Of a stretch of 25,482 bases of DNA, positions 1 to 8,894 are shown piece by piece (the stretch's first letter is position 1; every line of letters begins with the position of its first letter). The DNA is from an uncultured Flavobacteriales bacterium. GTDB lineage: Bacteria > Bacteroidota > Bacteroidia > Flavobacteriales_D > Parvicellaceae. Below the pieces are notes generated by a model. The model did not search any database, had not been told where the DNA came from, and was given only the letters and a program-made list of their open reading frames with translations. A program made the position numbers and the translations under genes. The stretch covers positions 1 through 25,482 of the forward strand of contig CALKFX010000152.1 in NCBI GenBank assembly GCA_938084875.1, given 5' to 3'.

Positions 1-1710
1 CTTATCGTCTGCCTTACGAACTAACTCCACTGATTGGAAAGGATCAGGTGATTGTGCTCGTGCATATACAACACCAGTAGTAATATTATTTAAAGCGCCC
101 GGCTCTAAAACAAATGGACCAGCAGCTTGTACAAATCTTCTATCACCTTGTGGATTAGGTGTACTACCAGGACCTGTAGGGTATTGTTCGGACCAGTAAT
201 CAAAAGGAACAGTAGATCCGCCCCCAGCAGAAACAGTTCCCCAATTTAATGGATCACTATCTCCTGGAAAACAATAGTTAGTAACTAATGAAGTTGCATT
301 TGCATCAGATGCATTTCCTGTCCCTCCATAAACAAACGGAGTATTATCTTTCCAGAAGCCAAGCATGTAGTTATAAAAATCAACCCCAGTATTTGGATCC
401 CCATAAATTGTAGAATTAAGAGTTCTATCAAAATAAACAAACCTTTTCATACCAAATCGTTCATTATCTATAACACCATCTCCATAACCTATACCCAAAC
501 CTTGATAAGGAATACCTCCAAGATTTCTAGCAGATGACACATCAGTTGTCAACGGATTGTCAACACCGTCATTATCTTGATAAGGGCCTTCAAAAAAATC
601 AACTCCAATAGCAGGAGTGTAACCTGGGATAGCATACTGACATCCATCATCATTTGCATCAGCATTGTATTGATAACTCAATCCTCTTTGGACATCACAC
701 CCTACATAATCATCTTCAGAACAACCTATATCAGAATCTACCCAAACAGCGAAATAAGTATTGTTTAAGGTATAATAACTTCTATTTATAAGTTCGTAAT
801 TATAAAATGTCATAGAGTTTACTTCATCGTTGGTAGCAAAAGCAAATGCTTGAGCTTTAATTTCCATTCCTATAGGATCTGCACCCGTTTCTGTATGAAT
901 ATTTCCTTTGTCGTTAAAAATCCACCACATATTAAAGTCACCATAAAGTGTTACTCTTCTACTTGTTCTACAATCAATCTGACCAGTTAAATCATACCAA
1001 GGATAGTCCCCATCTACAGGATTATAAATGCCATCATTATTTCTATCGTAAAAAGGAGCTAAATTGAAATCATAAGATTGATTTAAGTCTAGGTCGTTAT
1101 TAAAATTACCAGGCCATTGTAAAATACTAGATGGAACTTGATAATCCGGATATTCAACACCAGCATCGCAGTTAGGATCATTAGAACATTCATACCAAGC
1201 ATTAAAAAGTTCTATATCTTGTCTTTCAGTTATATAAAAATTATCATATTCCATACAAACTTCTGGTGAAATATCTGCAAACCCCCAGTCAAGAGTTCCT
1301 TGAGTAACGTCAAACGATCCACCTCCATCAACAGAAAGAGGACCTGCCCAAAAGTCATTTCCACTACGGAAAGTTAACGCAGCAATTCTTAGTTGGTTAT
1401 TTGGATCTGTTCCTCCCATCCAAAGAGCACCAGCATAAATAACAGTTTCTCCAGAACCTTTTGGGACCTCATATGCTGCATCATTTCTTGACCTATCTTG
1501 CCACATAGAACCACCAGTTTCTATTAAAGCGGAGACGTTATTAAATTCCAAAAATTTCTTTCCAGTTGCAGGCGTACAATTAGCAGCCCTTGATACAAGA
1601 GAATTATTTTTATTGGATTTTTTTCCAGAACTATTAGGATCGTTCCATGCATAAGTAGGATTAGCAACAAATAATGTGCTAACAAATAATAATATTAAAT
1701 ATTGTCTCAT
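1..1710 (-). CDS. Secreted calcium-motif protein, probable T9SS cargo (partial, 3' end outside window)
   Basis: The reading frame opens with ATG at 1710 and stays open for 570 codons to the left edge, so the C-terminus is not visible. It starts with a signal peptide (MRQYLILLFVSTLFVANPTYA). The rest is Asp/Asn/Gly/Tyr-rich with scattered cysteine-containing stretches. Residues 221-240 read YDRNNDGIYNPVDGDYPWYD, an Asp-rich loop of the calcium-binding kind common in large secreted Bacteroidota proteins. Further Asp/Gly-rich loops follow. No catalytic domain is recognisable. The start lies 19 bases after the stop of the TonB-dependent receptor, so the two are probably co-transcribed and may act together at the cell surface. 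A C-terminal T9SS sorting domain would be expected by family but cannot be checked here. The secreted call is firm; the function is unknown. Confidence 0.8.
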   Translation of the reverse strand, partial: MRQYLILLFVSTLFVANPTYAWNDPNSSGKKSNKNNSLVSRAANCTPATGKKFLEFNNVSALIETGGSMWQDRSRNDAAYEVPKGSGETVIYAGALWMGGTDPNNQLRIAALTFRSGNDFWAGPLSVDGGGSFDVTQGTLDWGFADISPEVCMEYDNFYITERQDIELFNAWYECSNDPNCDAGVEYPDYQVPSSILQWPGNFNNDLDLNQSYDFNLAPFYDRNNDGIYNPVDGDYPWYDLTGQIDCRTSRRVTLYGDFNMWWIFNDKGNIHTETGADPIGMEIKAQAFAFATNDEVNSMTFYNYELINRSYYTLNNTYFAVWVDSDIGCSEDDYVGCDVQRGLSYQYNADANDDGCQYAIPGYTPAIGVDFFEGPYQDNDGVDNPLTTDVSSARNLGGIPYQGLGIGYGDGVIDNERFGMKRFVYFDRTLNSTIYGDPNTGVDFYNYMLGFWKDNTPFVYGGTGNASDANATSLVTNYCFPGDSDPLNWGTVSAGGGSTVPFDYWSEQYPTGPGSTPNPQGDRRFVQAAGPFVLEPGALNNITTGVVYARAQSPDPFQSVELVRKADDK

Positions 1711-1729
1711 ATACTTTTTATAATATTTA

Positions 1730-4700
1730 TTAAAAATCTAATTTTACACCCAACCTTATTTGTCTAGGTATTCCAAAATTATATGGATTATTGGCCTTCA
1801 TAGCGTAATAATATCTAAAAACTTCTTCATTGTTTTGGGTACTAATAGATGTTTGGAATCTTGCAGCATTTAAATAACCATCATCTCCTGCATTTCCAGT
1901 AGCTCTATAAACATTGGTAATATTTAATGTGTTAAAAACATTGGTCATTAACAAGTACACATTAAGATTGGCAGTTTTATTTTTGGAATTTTCCTTGCCA
2001 AACTCCAAGGTAATATTTCTGTCTATTTGAAGATCTCCTCTGAAATTCCATGGCTTTCTAGACCCTAGTGGTTCTCCCTCTAAAATTGGGACTGGATTAG
2101 AAATTAAAGCAGCACCAGTTATTCTTTGTTGTCTGGAGTATGGCATACCTGAAGCGAAATTTGCTACTAGGTTAAGTCCTGTATTTTTGAAAATTTCTTT
2201 TCCTGCAATTCTAGGACCATCGTAACTAGATCCAGAACCATATCTATAATCAAGAGCTGTAATAATTTGATGTCTTTGGTCATAAGTGTATGGATAAATC
2301 GTTCTAAGGTTTGGTTGATCAGAAGCAATCAAGTTTTGTGCTGCATATGGGTTAGAACCTGTTCCATCAGCAAACTGTAACGTGTATGATGCTCTCATTG
2401 ACATATTGCCAGTTCTTCTTAAATCATAAGCAACTGTTAAACCTTTAATTGTTCCAAAATCTATGTTTCCCCATGTAGAATATGTTTGAGGATAAGCTCC
2501 AATTTTATTAACTAACGCAACCTGATTTCTTTGTTCTCTATAAAACCCTGAAATTTTTAAAGAGGACCTAATATTAAGAACTTGCTGAAATCCAATTTCA
2601 TAATCAATTGTCTTTTCAGGAAGAAGACTAGGATTATTTACAGTTCCAATATTTCCAGTTTGTAGATAAAAATAATCTATAGGATTTAATCTGTTTCCTG
2701 TAGTAGGTCTTTTAGTTAATACATCGTAATGCGCAAAAAATAGAGCCTCATCAGAAATTGGAAAAGAAAATGCAATTCTAGGCATTATGTTAATTTGAGG
2801 CTTGTAATCTTCAAATGCATTAGAACTAACATCATCATCAGTAGAAACTCCCTGAACCAAGTATGGCTGAGGAACAACATAACCACTTGGCGTAATAGAC
2901 TCTAAATCGTTCACAGCTACACCATTAGATGTATACCATTGATTCCCTTCTCTATAACCCATTAAAGTTGTTGGGTCTTCTATATCATTTATATAAACTG
3001 TAGCAGTAGAAGGAATATTTGTAGGATGGGTAACGGACTGTCCATTTATATCACTAACCTCTCCAACAGTTCTTGTTGGGTACAAAGAAAAATCGTCTTT
3101 TAAAACTTGTTGATTTGCATCAAACCTATCTACTCTTACACCAACATTAAATATTAAGTCGTCAAAAGCAAATTTGTCCATAATATATCCAGCAATGTAG
3201 ATTGGTTCAAATGCACCAATTGGTCTAGTATAATTACCATATTCATCTTTTTTGTTAAAGAAATCGTCAAAACTAGGTCTTCCAGAAATTTTATCGCCTT
3301 TATGATCGTAACCATAATAAGTTACGTAGTTGTTTCCAGAGTTTAATAGTTCATCTGCGCTGAACATATCTAAACTAAACTCAGATGGATCCATTGCATC
3401 AATATTGATAAACTCAGTACCATTAGGGTCTAAACCTAGACTGTTTCTTAAATTATAATCAAAAAATGATTGAGGATCAGATCCGGAATAAGTACCCGGT
3501 GCCGTATTTAAAGTTTCAAAACTTATTTGAGTAAATGATCCAAAGTTGTTGTAAATAGGTTGGCTCTCATCAATTCCTCTACCATAATCTGTATGAGAAT
3601 TAGCAAGCTGTCTCATTAAACCCCAAAGTCCTATAGGTGCTACTCCAAAATACCTATCTGTTCTCTGCTCATATTCAAATCCCAAAGAAAGAGCATGGTC
3701 TCCAATATCTGCTGAACCTACAGCAGTTATCCTGAATTGAGAATTATCAGATTGGTTAGATCCATTATATCCGTATCCAATATTTTGCCAGAGACCATAT
3801 ACGTTAGTTGGTCTCCTTCCATTTAAAAGTGCTCCACCGTCTAAAAGTTGGGTAATATTTTCATAATTTCCAGCAACTTCATCATAAAGAGAAAAGTACT
3901 GAGTTGTTATAGCAGCCATATCAGCATTGGTGGTTGAGGGTGTAAAGGAAATAGAATCATCATTAACACCAGTTTGAACAAGATCTAAAACTCCATTTCC
4001 ATCAAAGTCAGAAAACTCATAAGAAGGTGTTTTTGCAATATCAAATTTTCCTATATGTCCATAGTTGAAATAATTATCTCCATGGACATTGTCTTCTACC
4101 CAACCGTAGTTTCTAGAATAGTCTACCATAATTGTATAGTAAGCATTTTTTACTCCAGTTTGAGAGTTAGCATCTTCAGCTACATTTTGAAAACGTTGTG
4201 TAAATTTTCCATAAGCTCTCCAATCAAAATCTCTATAATTGGCTAAATTATCGTAATTCATAAGCGAACTTTCCCAAGAGGCTCCATTACGATCTGAATA
4301 TGCACCAGAAGCTCCAAATGAGATATTCATATTTGGTCCAGCATTAACATCAATTTTTCCTGCTAAGGAAGCTGTAGTTCTATCTACATTTTGACGATAC
4401 TTAACTTTTTCAAATGCATCTTCAGTCAAAAAATCTGTATTGTAATAAGCCCCGAATCCTAATCCAGTTGGCCTTAGCGGCCCCATTTTAGAAGGATCTA
4501 TAAGCGAATCTCTGTATGCTGGCTTAAGTCTATATTGATCACCAGCAAGAGGTCTTGGATCTAATACATGGTTAAAGTTTCCCGAAACAAAAAATCCAAG
4601 AATAGGATCTGTTTTCTTTCCAGTACTATCTTTTTTCATAAGCAAAGGACCTGAAAAAGTTCCTTCAAAAAGATTGAATGCATTATTATCTAATCCATAA

Positions 4701-5449
4701 ACATTTTCATTTAGTGCAATACCGGAACTTACAACCTCAACTCCTCCAAAATAAGTTCTTGAAGCCCCTCTGGTTGTAATTGAAATAATACCTCCTGTTG
4801 CATCTCCAAAATTAGCTGGAACTCCACCAGTCATAACACTTACTTCTTCAATAGCAGATTTAGGTAAATTGGTAGAACCTCGAACTTTAATACCATCGAT
4901 ATAATAAAAAGTTGCGTCATCTCTAGATCCTCTCACAGATGTAATGTTACCATTTGCATCCGATTGCACACCACCAACAGTACTTGCAATAGAACCTGCA
5001 GATCTTCCAGGCATTCTTGCTAAATCTTCTCTCGTAACAGTTCCACCAGAAGCACCACCGTCCTTATCAATCAGAGGAACTTTATAACTAACTATTTCCA
5101 CTTCCTTTAAAAGCTCTGTTGCTTCTTTTAAATATATTGGAGATAATGGCAATAATTTGCCTCCCTTGACAATTAATCCTTCAATTCTGTAGGTTTGATA
5201 TCCTACAAATTTAATTTCAAGAGTGTAAGATCCAGCAGAGATATTACTAATTTTAAAAACCCCATCGAAATCAGTAGTTGCTCCTCCCCTAATATTTCCG
5301 TTTTGGAAAAGTGCAACATTTACAAATGGAAAGCCTTCTTTCAATTCATCAAAAACTTTACCTTTTATACTACCTCCCTGAGGTTGAGCATAACTTACAA
5401 AGCATAAAACAAAAAGAGATACGGATAATAAAAATATTTTTCTAAGCAT
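1730..5449 (-). CDS. TonB-dependent outer-membrane receptor with carboxypeptidase-regulatory domain
   Basis: A protein of 1239 residues in the SusC/RagA-like part of the TonB-dependent receptor family, which imports bulky ligands through the outer membrane using TonB energy. A signal peptide (cleavage near SYAQ, residue 22) is followed by a CarboxypepD-regulatory-like beta domain at about 27-113. The plug domain covers about 120-235 and contains the typical stretches SVRGSRDDATFYYIDGIKVRG and GGVPANFGDATGGIISITTRG. A long beta-barrel then runs to the C-terminus, which ends in a strand closing with phenylalanine (RQIRLGVKLDF). No SusD-like lipoprotein lies next to it in the window. Instead the next gene is a large secreted protein 19 bases downstream, so this is not a classical SusCD polysaccharide locus. 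The substrate cannot be predicted. About 100 bases separate it from the upstream gene on the same strand. Confidence 0.93.
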   Translation of the reverse strand: MLRKIFLLSVSLFVLCFVSYAQPQGGSIKGKVFDELKEGFPFVNVALFQNGNIRGGATTDFDGVFKISNISAGSYTLEIKFVGYQTYRIEGLIVKGGKLLPLSPIYLKEATELLKEVEIVSYKVPLIDKDGGASGGTVTREDLARMPGRSAGSIASTVGGVQSDANGNITSVRGSRDDATFYYIDGIKVRGSTNLPKSAIEEVSVMTGGVPANFGDATGGIISITTRGASRTYFGGVEVVSSGIALNENVYGLDNNAFNLFEGTFSGPLLMKKDSTGKKTDPILGFFVSGNFNHVLDPRPLAGDQYRLKPAYRDSLIDPSKMGPLRPTGLGFGAYYNTDFLTEDAFEKVKYRQNVDRTTASLAGKIDVNAGPNMNISFGASGAYSDRNGASWESSLMNYDNLANYRDFDWRAYGKFTQRFQNVAEDANSQTGVKNAYYTIMVDYSRNYGWVEDNVHGDNYFNYGHIGKFDIAKTPSYEFSDFDGNGVLDLVQTGVNDDSISFTPSTTNADMAAITTQYFSLYDEVAGNYENITQLLDGGALLNGRRPTNVYGLWQNIGYGYNGSNQSDNSQFRITAVGSADIGDHALSLGFEYEQRTDRYFGVAPIGLWGLMRQLANSHTDYGRGIDESQPIYNNFGSFTQISFETLNTAPGTYSGSDPQSFFDYNLRNSLGLDPNGTEFINIDAMDPSEFSLDMFSADELLNSGNNYVTYYGYDHKGDKISGRPSFDDFFNKKDEYGNYTRPIGAFEPIYIAGYIMDKFAFDDLIFNVGVRVDRFDANQQVLKDDFSLYPTRTVGEVSDINGQSVTHPTNIPSTATVYINDIEDPTTLMGYREGNQWYTSNGVAVNDLESITPSGYVVPQPYLVQGVSTDDDVSSNAFEDYKPQINIMPRIAFSFPISDEALFFAHYDVLTKRPTTGNRLNPIDYFYLQTGNIGTVNNPSLLPEKTIDYEIGFQQVLNIRSSLKISGFYREQRNQVALVNKIGAYPQTYSTWGNIDFGTIKGLTVAYDLRRTGNMSMRASYTLQFADGTGSNPYAAQNLIASDQPNLRTIYPYTYDQRHQIITALDYRYGSGSSYDGPRIAGKEIFKNTGLNLVANFASGMPYSRQQRITGAALISNPVPILEGEPLGSRKPWNFRGDLQIDRNITLEFGKENSKNKTANLNVYLLMTNVFNTLNITNVYRATGNAGDDGYLNAARFQTSISTQNNEEVFRYYYAMKANNPYNFGIPRQIRLGVKLDF

Positions 5450-5549
5450 AGTCTGTTATCTTTAAACTTGAACGTAACGTAAAATCGTCCCACAAATTAA
5501 ACAATAATTAACGAATTTTTAACATTTAGTCCATTTAAATTCAAAAAGT

Positions 5550-5951
5550 TTAATCCTCATTTTTATTTTCTTTACGTTGAGAGAAAGCTTTCTTCCTATT
5601 AACCCAAACTTGCCATGTTGTTACCACAGGCTTGCCTGCTAATAATCTTTGAGATTTTTTCAAAGTTTGCTTCATTCTTTTTCTTGTTGGTTTTGTTTGT
5701 TTTAACACGTGACTTTTTAGCAAATCTTTTCTAGAATTTTCTTGATACTTTATATTATAATTTTGCTGCCTTTTTAAATCACTATAAGAGAAGCCTTCCA
5801 CAACATCCTCGTTATTTCCAGGTATTTTGTAGTTTTGATTAATCGAACGATTATTTGACCCTACCAACTCACCCTCGTTTTGAGAGTAAATATTATTTAC
5901 AATGATAAACACTGCAATAAATAATGAAAATTTTAAAACTATATAATTCAT
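5550..5951 (-). CDS. Small exported basic protein of unknown function
   Basis: I do not recognise this 133-residue protein. The preferred start is ATG at 5951, giving MNYIVLKFSLFIAVFIIVNN as a hydrophobic export signal ending near IYSQ. A TTG at 5969 would add six residues but is less likely. The mature part is polar, then strongly basic: residues around 80-133 hold clusters such as RKRMKQTLKKSQRL and NRKKAFSQRKENKNED, which could bind nucleic acid or acidic polymers. There is no cysteine and no known motif. Its ATG overlaps that of the divergent lipoprotein gene within one CATG. A perfect TAnnTTTG element (TAAATTTG, minus strand, 5974-5967) sits just upstream, inside the lipoprotein coding region, and would give a leader of about 10 bases. 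The TonB receptor gene follows 100 bases downstream on the same strand. Confidence 0.6.
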   Translation of the reverse strand: MNYIVLKFSLFIAVFIIVNNIYSQNEGELVGSNNRSINQNYKIPGNNEDVVEGFSYSDLKRQQNYNIKYQENSRKDLLKSHVLKQTKPTRKRMKQTLKKSQRLLAGKPVVTTWQVWVNRKKAFSQRKENKNED

Positions 5952-6387
5952 GAAAGGTATAATTTTCAAATTTAAAAATCTCTTTATATGTTTTTGTATA
6001 ATACTTTTAAATAGTTGTACAAAAAATCAAAATATAGTTCCTTATGTATATGTAGACCAATACATAAATATTTCTTTGCCAAGTTATTCTTCATTAAATT
6101 CAATAGGTGGATGGACATACATTACTGGAGGAAGTAGAGGAATAATAATATACAGACAATCTTATGATCAATTTAGTGCCTATGACAGGCATTGCACTTT
6201 CAATGCAGACAATCCATGTGGAAAAGCGACTGTAGATTCTACAAATTCTTATGTTGAATGTGCTTGTGACAGTAGTCGTTATCAACTATTTGATGGACTA
6301 GTAATTCAAGGACCTGCTAGCTATTCTCTAAAAAATTATCAAACAAGTTTTAATGTTACTACCAATCAAATTCACATCTTTAATTAA
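5950..6387 (+). CDS. Rieske-fold-like lipoprotein lacking the cluster histidines
   Basis: A lipoprotein of 145 residues. The N-terminus is a type II signal with lipobox LNSC (lipidated Cys23). An in-frame stop at 5944-5946 fixes the start at 5950. The body resembles a Rieske [2Fe-2S] domain: FSAYDRHCTF (about 75-84) aligns with the first ligand loop (CxH), ECACDSSRY (103-111) with the second (CPCHGSRF), and GPASYSLKNY (121-130) with the conserved GPAxxxLxxY after it. The two cysteine ligand positions (C82, C104) and the two cysteines that form a disulfide in respiratory Rieske proteins (C90, C106) are present. Both histidine positions are replaced, by Phe84 and Asp107. It is therefore probably a cluster-free, disulfide-stabilised relative. 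It overlaps the downstream barrel gene by one base (TAATG) and is likely co-translated with it. Confidence 0.75.
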   Translation: MKGIIFKFKNLFICFCIILLNSCTKNQNIVPYVYVDQYINISLPSYSSLNSIGGWTYITGGSRGIIIYRQSYDQFSAYDRHCTFNADNPCGKATVDSTNSYVECACDSSRYQLFDGLVIQGPASYSLKNYQTSFNVTTNQIHIFN

Positions 6388-7025
6388 TGTATAAGATTCT
6401 GTATTCTTTTTTTATAATATTGGGATATTCTCAAGCTTTTACACAAATAAATAATGAAGTTGAAAGTAATGACTTTTCACATGCAATTTCCATTGGATGG
6501 AGTAATCCAATAAGCTCTATTTCAACATTATTTGACTCTAAAAATGAAGAAAAATTTGGAGTTCTCATCGATTATCAAATGAACATTTCAGAAAACAACT
6601 TTTACAGAGTTCATTCTAAATTTTCTCCATCCTATAAAAACCCAATGCTAAGTTTAAATAATTTTTTAATTAGCATTAGCAAAGGCAAATGGCTTTTTGA
6701 GAAAAGAAACACAAATATCGGTCATGGTTTAGGACCTTATTTTAGGTGTAATATATATAGAGGACAAGCTGTAGCGGGAACTCAAGTATTTTGGTCCTCA
6801 GACTATTTTGGCACAGGACTTGAGTACTTTATGTTTTTAGAATATCTAATTAAAAAAGATTTATTTATAAATGTAGTTGCCAATTTTAATATTGGATTTC
6901 ATCAATATTACGAAGCTACAATTGTAAATAGCAGTGGGGGTAGTGCAGCACTAAGTCAAGAATATTGGGGGTTAAGGCTAGCAAACCAGCAACTAATTTC
7001 AATAGCTATTAAAAAATATTTATAA
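6387..7025 (+). CDS. Predicted small outer-membrane beta-barrel protein
   Basis: A 212-residue protein with an N-terminal export signal (MYKILYSFFIILGYSQAFTQ). The rest alternates polar and hydrophobic or aromatic residues, as in transmembrane beta-strands (for example FGVLIDYQMNISENNFYRVH, then GTGLEYFMFLEYLI and FINVVANFNIGFHQYY). It has many Gly/Tyr/Phe residues and no long helix-forming hydrophobic segment after the signal. I therefore read it as a short outer-membrane barrel, but no named family is recognised. The start overlaps the stop of the lipoprotein gene by one base, so the two form a translationally coupled pair. Its 3' end overlaps the convergent M1 peptidase gene by six bases (7020-7025). 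It ends in ...AIKKYL rather than the terminal phenylalanine usual for barrels. Confidence 0.65.
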   Translation: MYKILYSFFIILGYSQAFTQINNEVESNDFSHAISIGWSNPISSISTLFDSKNEEKFGVLIDYQMNISENNFYRVHSKFSPSYKNPMLSLNNFLISISKGKWLFEKRNTNIGHGLGPYFRCNIYRGQAVAGTQVFWSSDYFGTGLEYFMFLEYLIKKDLFINVVANFNIGFHQYYEATIVNSSGGSAALSQEYWGLRLANQQLISIAIKKYL

Positions 7026-8894
7026 TTTACTTTTAAAAATAATTCCAGGAACTATTATTTCCTGTTTAGTGCTTTCAGTCCAAAAATTGTTTTCTAAATT
7101 AACATCTGCAAGTCTAGTAGATGGGTCAATTTGAATTTTTTTAATTTCTTCTAATGAAAAATCTACTTCAAATTCATAGTATTCATATACCCAAGGCCAA
7201 TCTGATATAGTCTTAAAATTATCTCCTATCATATCATTTTTCTTTGACCCACGCATAATCCTAAGAGGAATATTATACCAAACAGCATTGGAATCAATGG
7301 TGACAAGACAAATATCTAAAGGCATTGGAATTCTTCCTTTTTTCTGAACCAAAATTTGAGTTTTTTGACCAATAGGCTTAACTCTTGCAATGGCATAATC
7401 AATTGTGTTAGTAGTTTGGGTAAATTGCTCAAAATACCAATCTAATTCTAATCCACTTTCCATCTCCATAATTTTCTTAAAATCAGATGGTTTAGGGTGT
7501 TTAAACTTCCATATATCAAAATATTTTTTCATGCCAATTTTTAAAGCTTGCGAACCAATTATATAACCCAATTGATGCAGAAAAACTGAGCCTTTATTGT
7601 AGGCATTTACACCATAAACATAATTTAAGTTATAAAAATCAGCATGGGTCGATAATGGTTCTTTATAACTAGATTTTGCAACATTAGAATAGCTCTTATA
7701 CTGTCTGTAAAGAGGGTTTAAAACATTTTTTTTATATAAATAGTTTAGCACTTCATATTGCGCATAAGTACAAAAACCTTCATCCATCCATTCATATTTA
7801 GACTCGTTAGTCCCAAGAATTCCTTGGAACCAGCTATGAATAGCCTCGTGAACAGTAACACTTACCAATCCTTTGAATGACCCCCCAGCAGTAATTAAGG
7901 TGCACATTGGATATTCCATACCTCCATCGCCTCCTTGAATAATTGAATACTGTTTATAAGGATATTCGCCATAATTTTCATTCATATATTCAAAACATTT
8001 TACTGCATATGGTTGTAATCGTTTCCAATTGTCATTTAAAGAGTCGTTTTTGTGCAGAAAATGAAGTATAGTTCCATTTTCAAGTGAAGTTTGTTCATGA
8101 ATAAAAAACGGATCTGCAGCCCAAGCAAAATCGTGGACATTTTCAGCTTTAAAATGCCATTTTAGTTTATTTGAATTGCCCTTTTTTTCTTTCTTTTCGG
8201 TTTCATATCCATGTCCTATTTCATTTGGATTTTGAAGAATTCCAGTTCCTCCTAAAACAAATGAACTGTCAATATTAATCTCAACGTTGAAATCTCCCCA
8301 TACTCCGTAAAATTCTCTACCTATATATGGATTTGTATGCCAACCTTCCAAATCATATTCACACATTTTGGGATACCACTGAGTCATAGAATAAGCTACA
8401 TCTTCTTTATTATACCTCCCAGTTCTTCGTATTTGAATTGGAATTTGACTTTTACAATCAATAGATAAATTTAATTTCTTACCAGGCTTAATAGGTTTAT
8501 TTAAAAAAATCTCCAAGATGGTCCCATCTTGAAAAAAAGTCAAATTATTGGAACCATTTTTTACACTAATAATATTTTGGAATCCAATTTCGTTTTTATC
8601 AAGGTTATAAATTCTGTCCACCACTCTAGAATCAGGATCAGCAATTGATCTTGATCTTACATCCATCATAGAGCCCGGCTGGAAAGCATTGTAATATAGG
8701 TGCATATATACTTTAGACAATTCATCAGGTGAATTATTGGTATATGTAATTTCTTGGTGAATATCAAATTGATGACTTTTATGGTCAAAGTCAATGTTCA
8801 TATCGTATTTTATTTTCTGTTGCCAATAACTATCTTGTGAAAAAGATGGTAACGAATAAAATAGTATTAAAAGTAACCAAATTAAAACTCTCAT
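7020..8894 (-). CDS. Exported M1-family metallopeptidase
   Basis: A zinc aminopeptidase of the M1 (gluzincin) family, 624 residues from the chosen start. An upstream in-frame ATG at 8924 would put ten charged residues before the signal. ATG 8894 instead overlaps the stop of the preceding gene as ATGA and begins directly with a signal peptide (MRVLIWLLLILFYSLPSFSQ), so it is preferred. The N-terminal beta domain spans about 30-260. The exopeptidase motif appears as GGMEYP (324-329; usual form GxMEN), and the zinc site is HEAIH at 349-353 with the third ligand Glu372 in DEGF. The protein probably trims peptides in the periplasm or at the surface. It is last in a six-gene operon that includes two other exported peptidases. 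It also resembles the M1 relatives common in Bacteroidota whose substrates are unknown. Confidence 0.9.
   Translation of the reverse strand: MRVLIWLLLILFYSLPSFSQDSYWQQKIKYDMNIDFDHKSHQFDIHQEITYTNNSPDELSKVYMHLYYNAFQPGSMMDVRSRSIADPDSRVVDRIYNLDKNEIGFQNIISVKNGSNNLTFFQDGTILEIFLNKPIKPGKKLNLSIDCKSQIPIQIRRTGRYNKEDVAYSMTQWYPKMCEYDLEGWHTNPYIGREFYGVWGDFNVEINIDSSFVLGGTGILQNPNEIGHGYETEKKEKKGNSNKLKWHFKAENVHDFAWAADPFFIHEQTSLENGTILHFLHKNDSLNDNWKRLQPYAVKCFEYMNENYGEYPYKQYSIIQGGDGGMEYPMCTLITAGGSFKGLVSVTVHEAIHSWFQGILGTNESKYEWMDEGFCTYAQYEVLNYLYKKNVLNPLYRQYKSYSNVAKSSYKEPLSTHADFYNLNYVYGVNAYNKGSVFLHQLGYIIGSQALKIGMKKYFDIWKFKHPKPSDFKKIMEMESGLELDWYFEQFTQTTNTIDYAIARVKPIGQKTQILVQKKGRIPMPLDICLVTIDSNAVWYNIPLRIMRGSKKNDMIGDNFKTISDWPWVYEYYEFEVDFSLEEIKKIQIDPSTRLADVNLENNFWTESTKQEIIVPGIIFKSKL

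Noticed and set aside
577..768. A 63-codon plus-strand frame with a hydrophobic stretch
   Set aside because: It lies antisense to the secreted protein gene, whose frame is open over 570 codons with signal peptide and motif support.
5952..5969. A TTG start six codons upstream for the basic exported protein
   Set aside because: It is a weaker codon and adds nothing to the export signal; ATG 5951 suffices.
7046..7064. CAGGAA-CTATTAT-TTCCTG hairpin after the barrel gene, as a terminator
   Set aside because: The stem is only 6 bases with a 7-base loop and a short T run (TTTAG); too weak to call, and it lies inside M1 peptidase codons.
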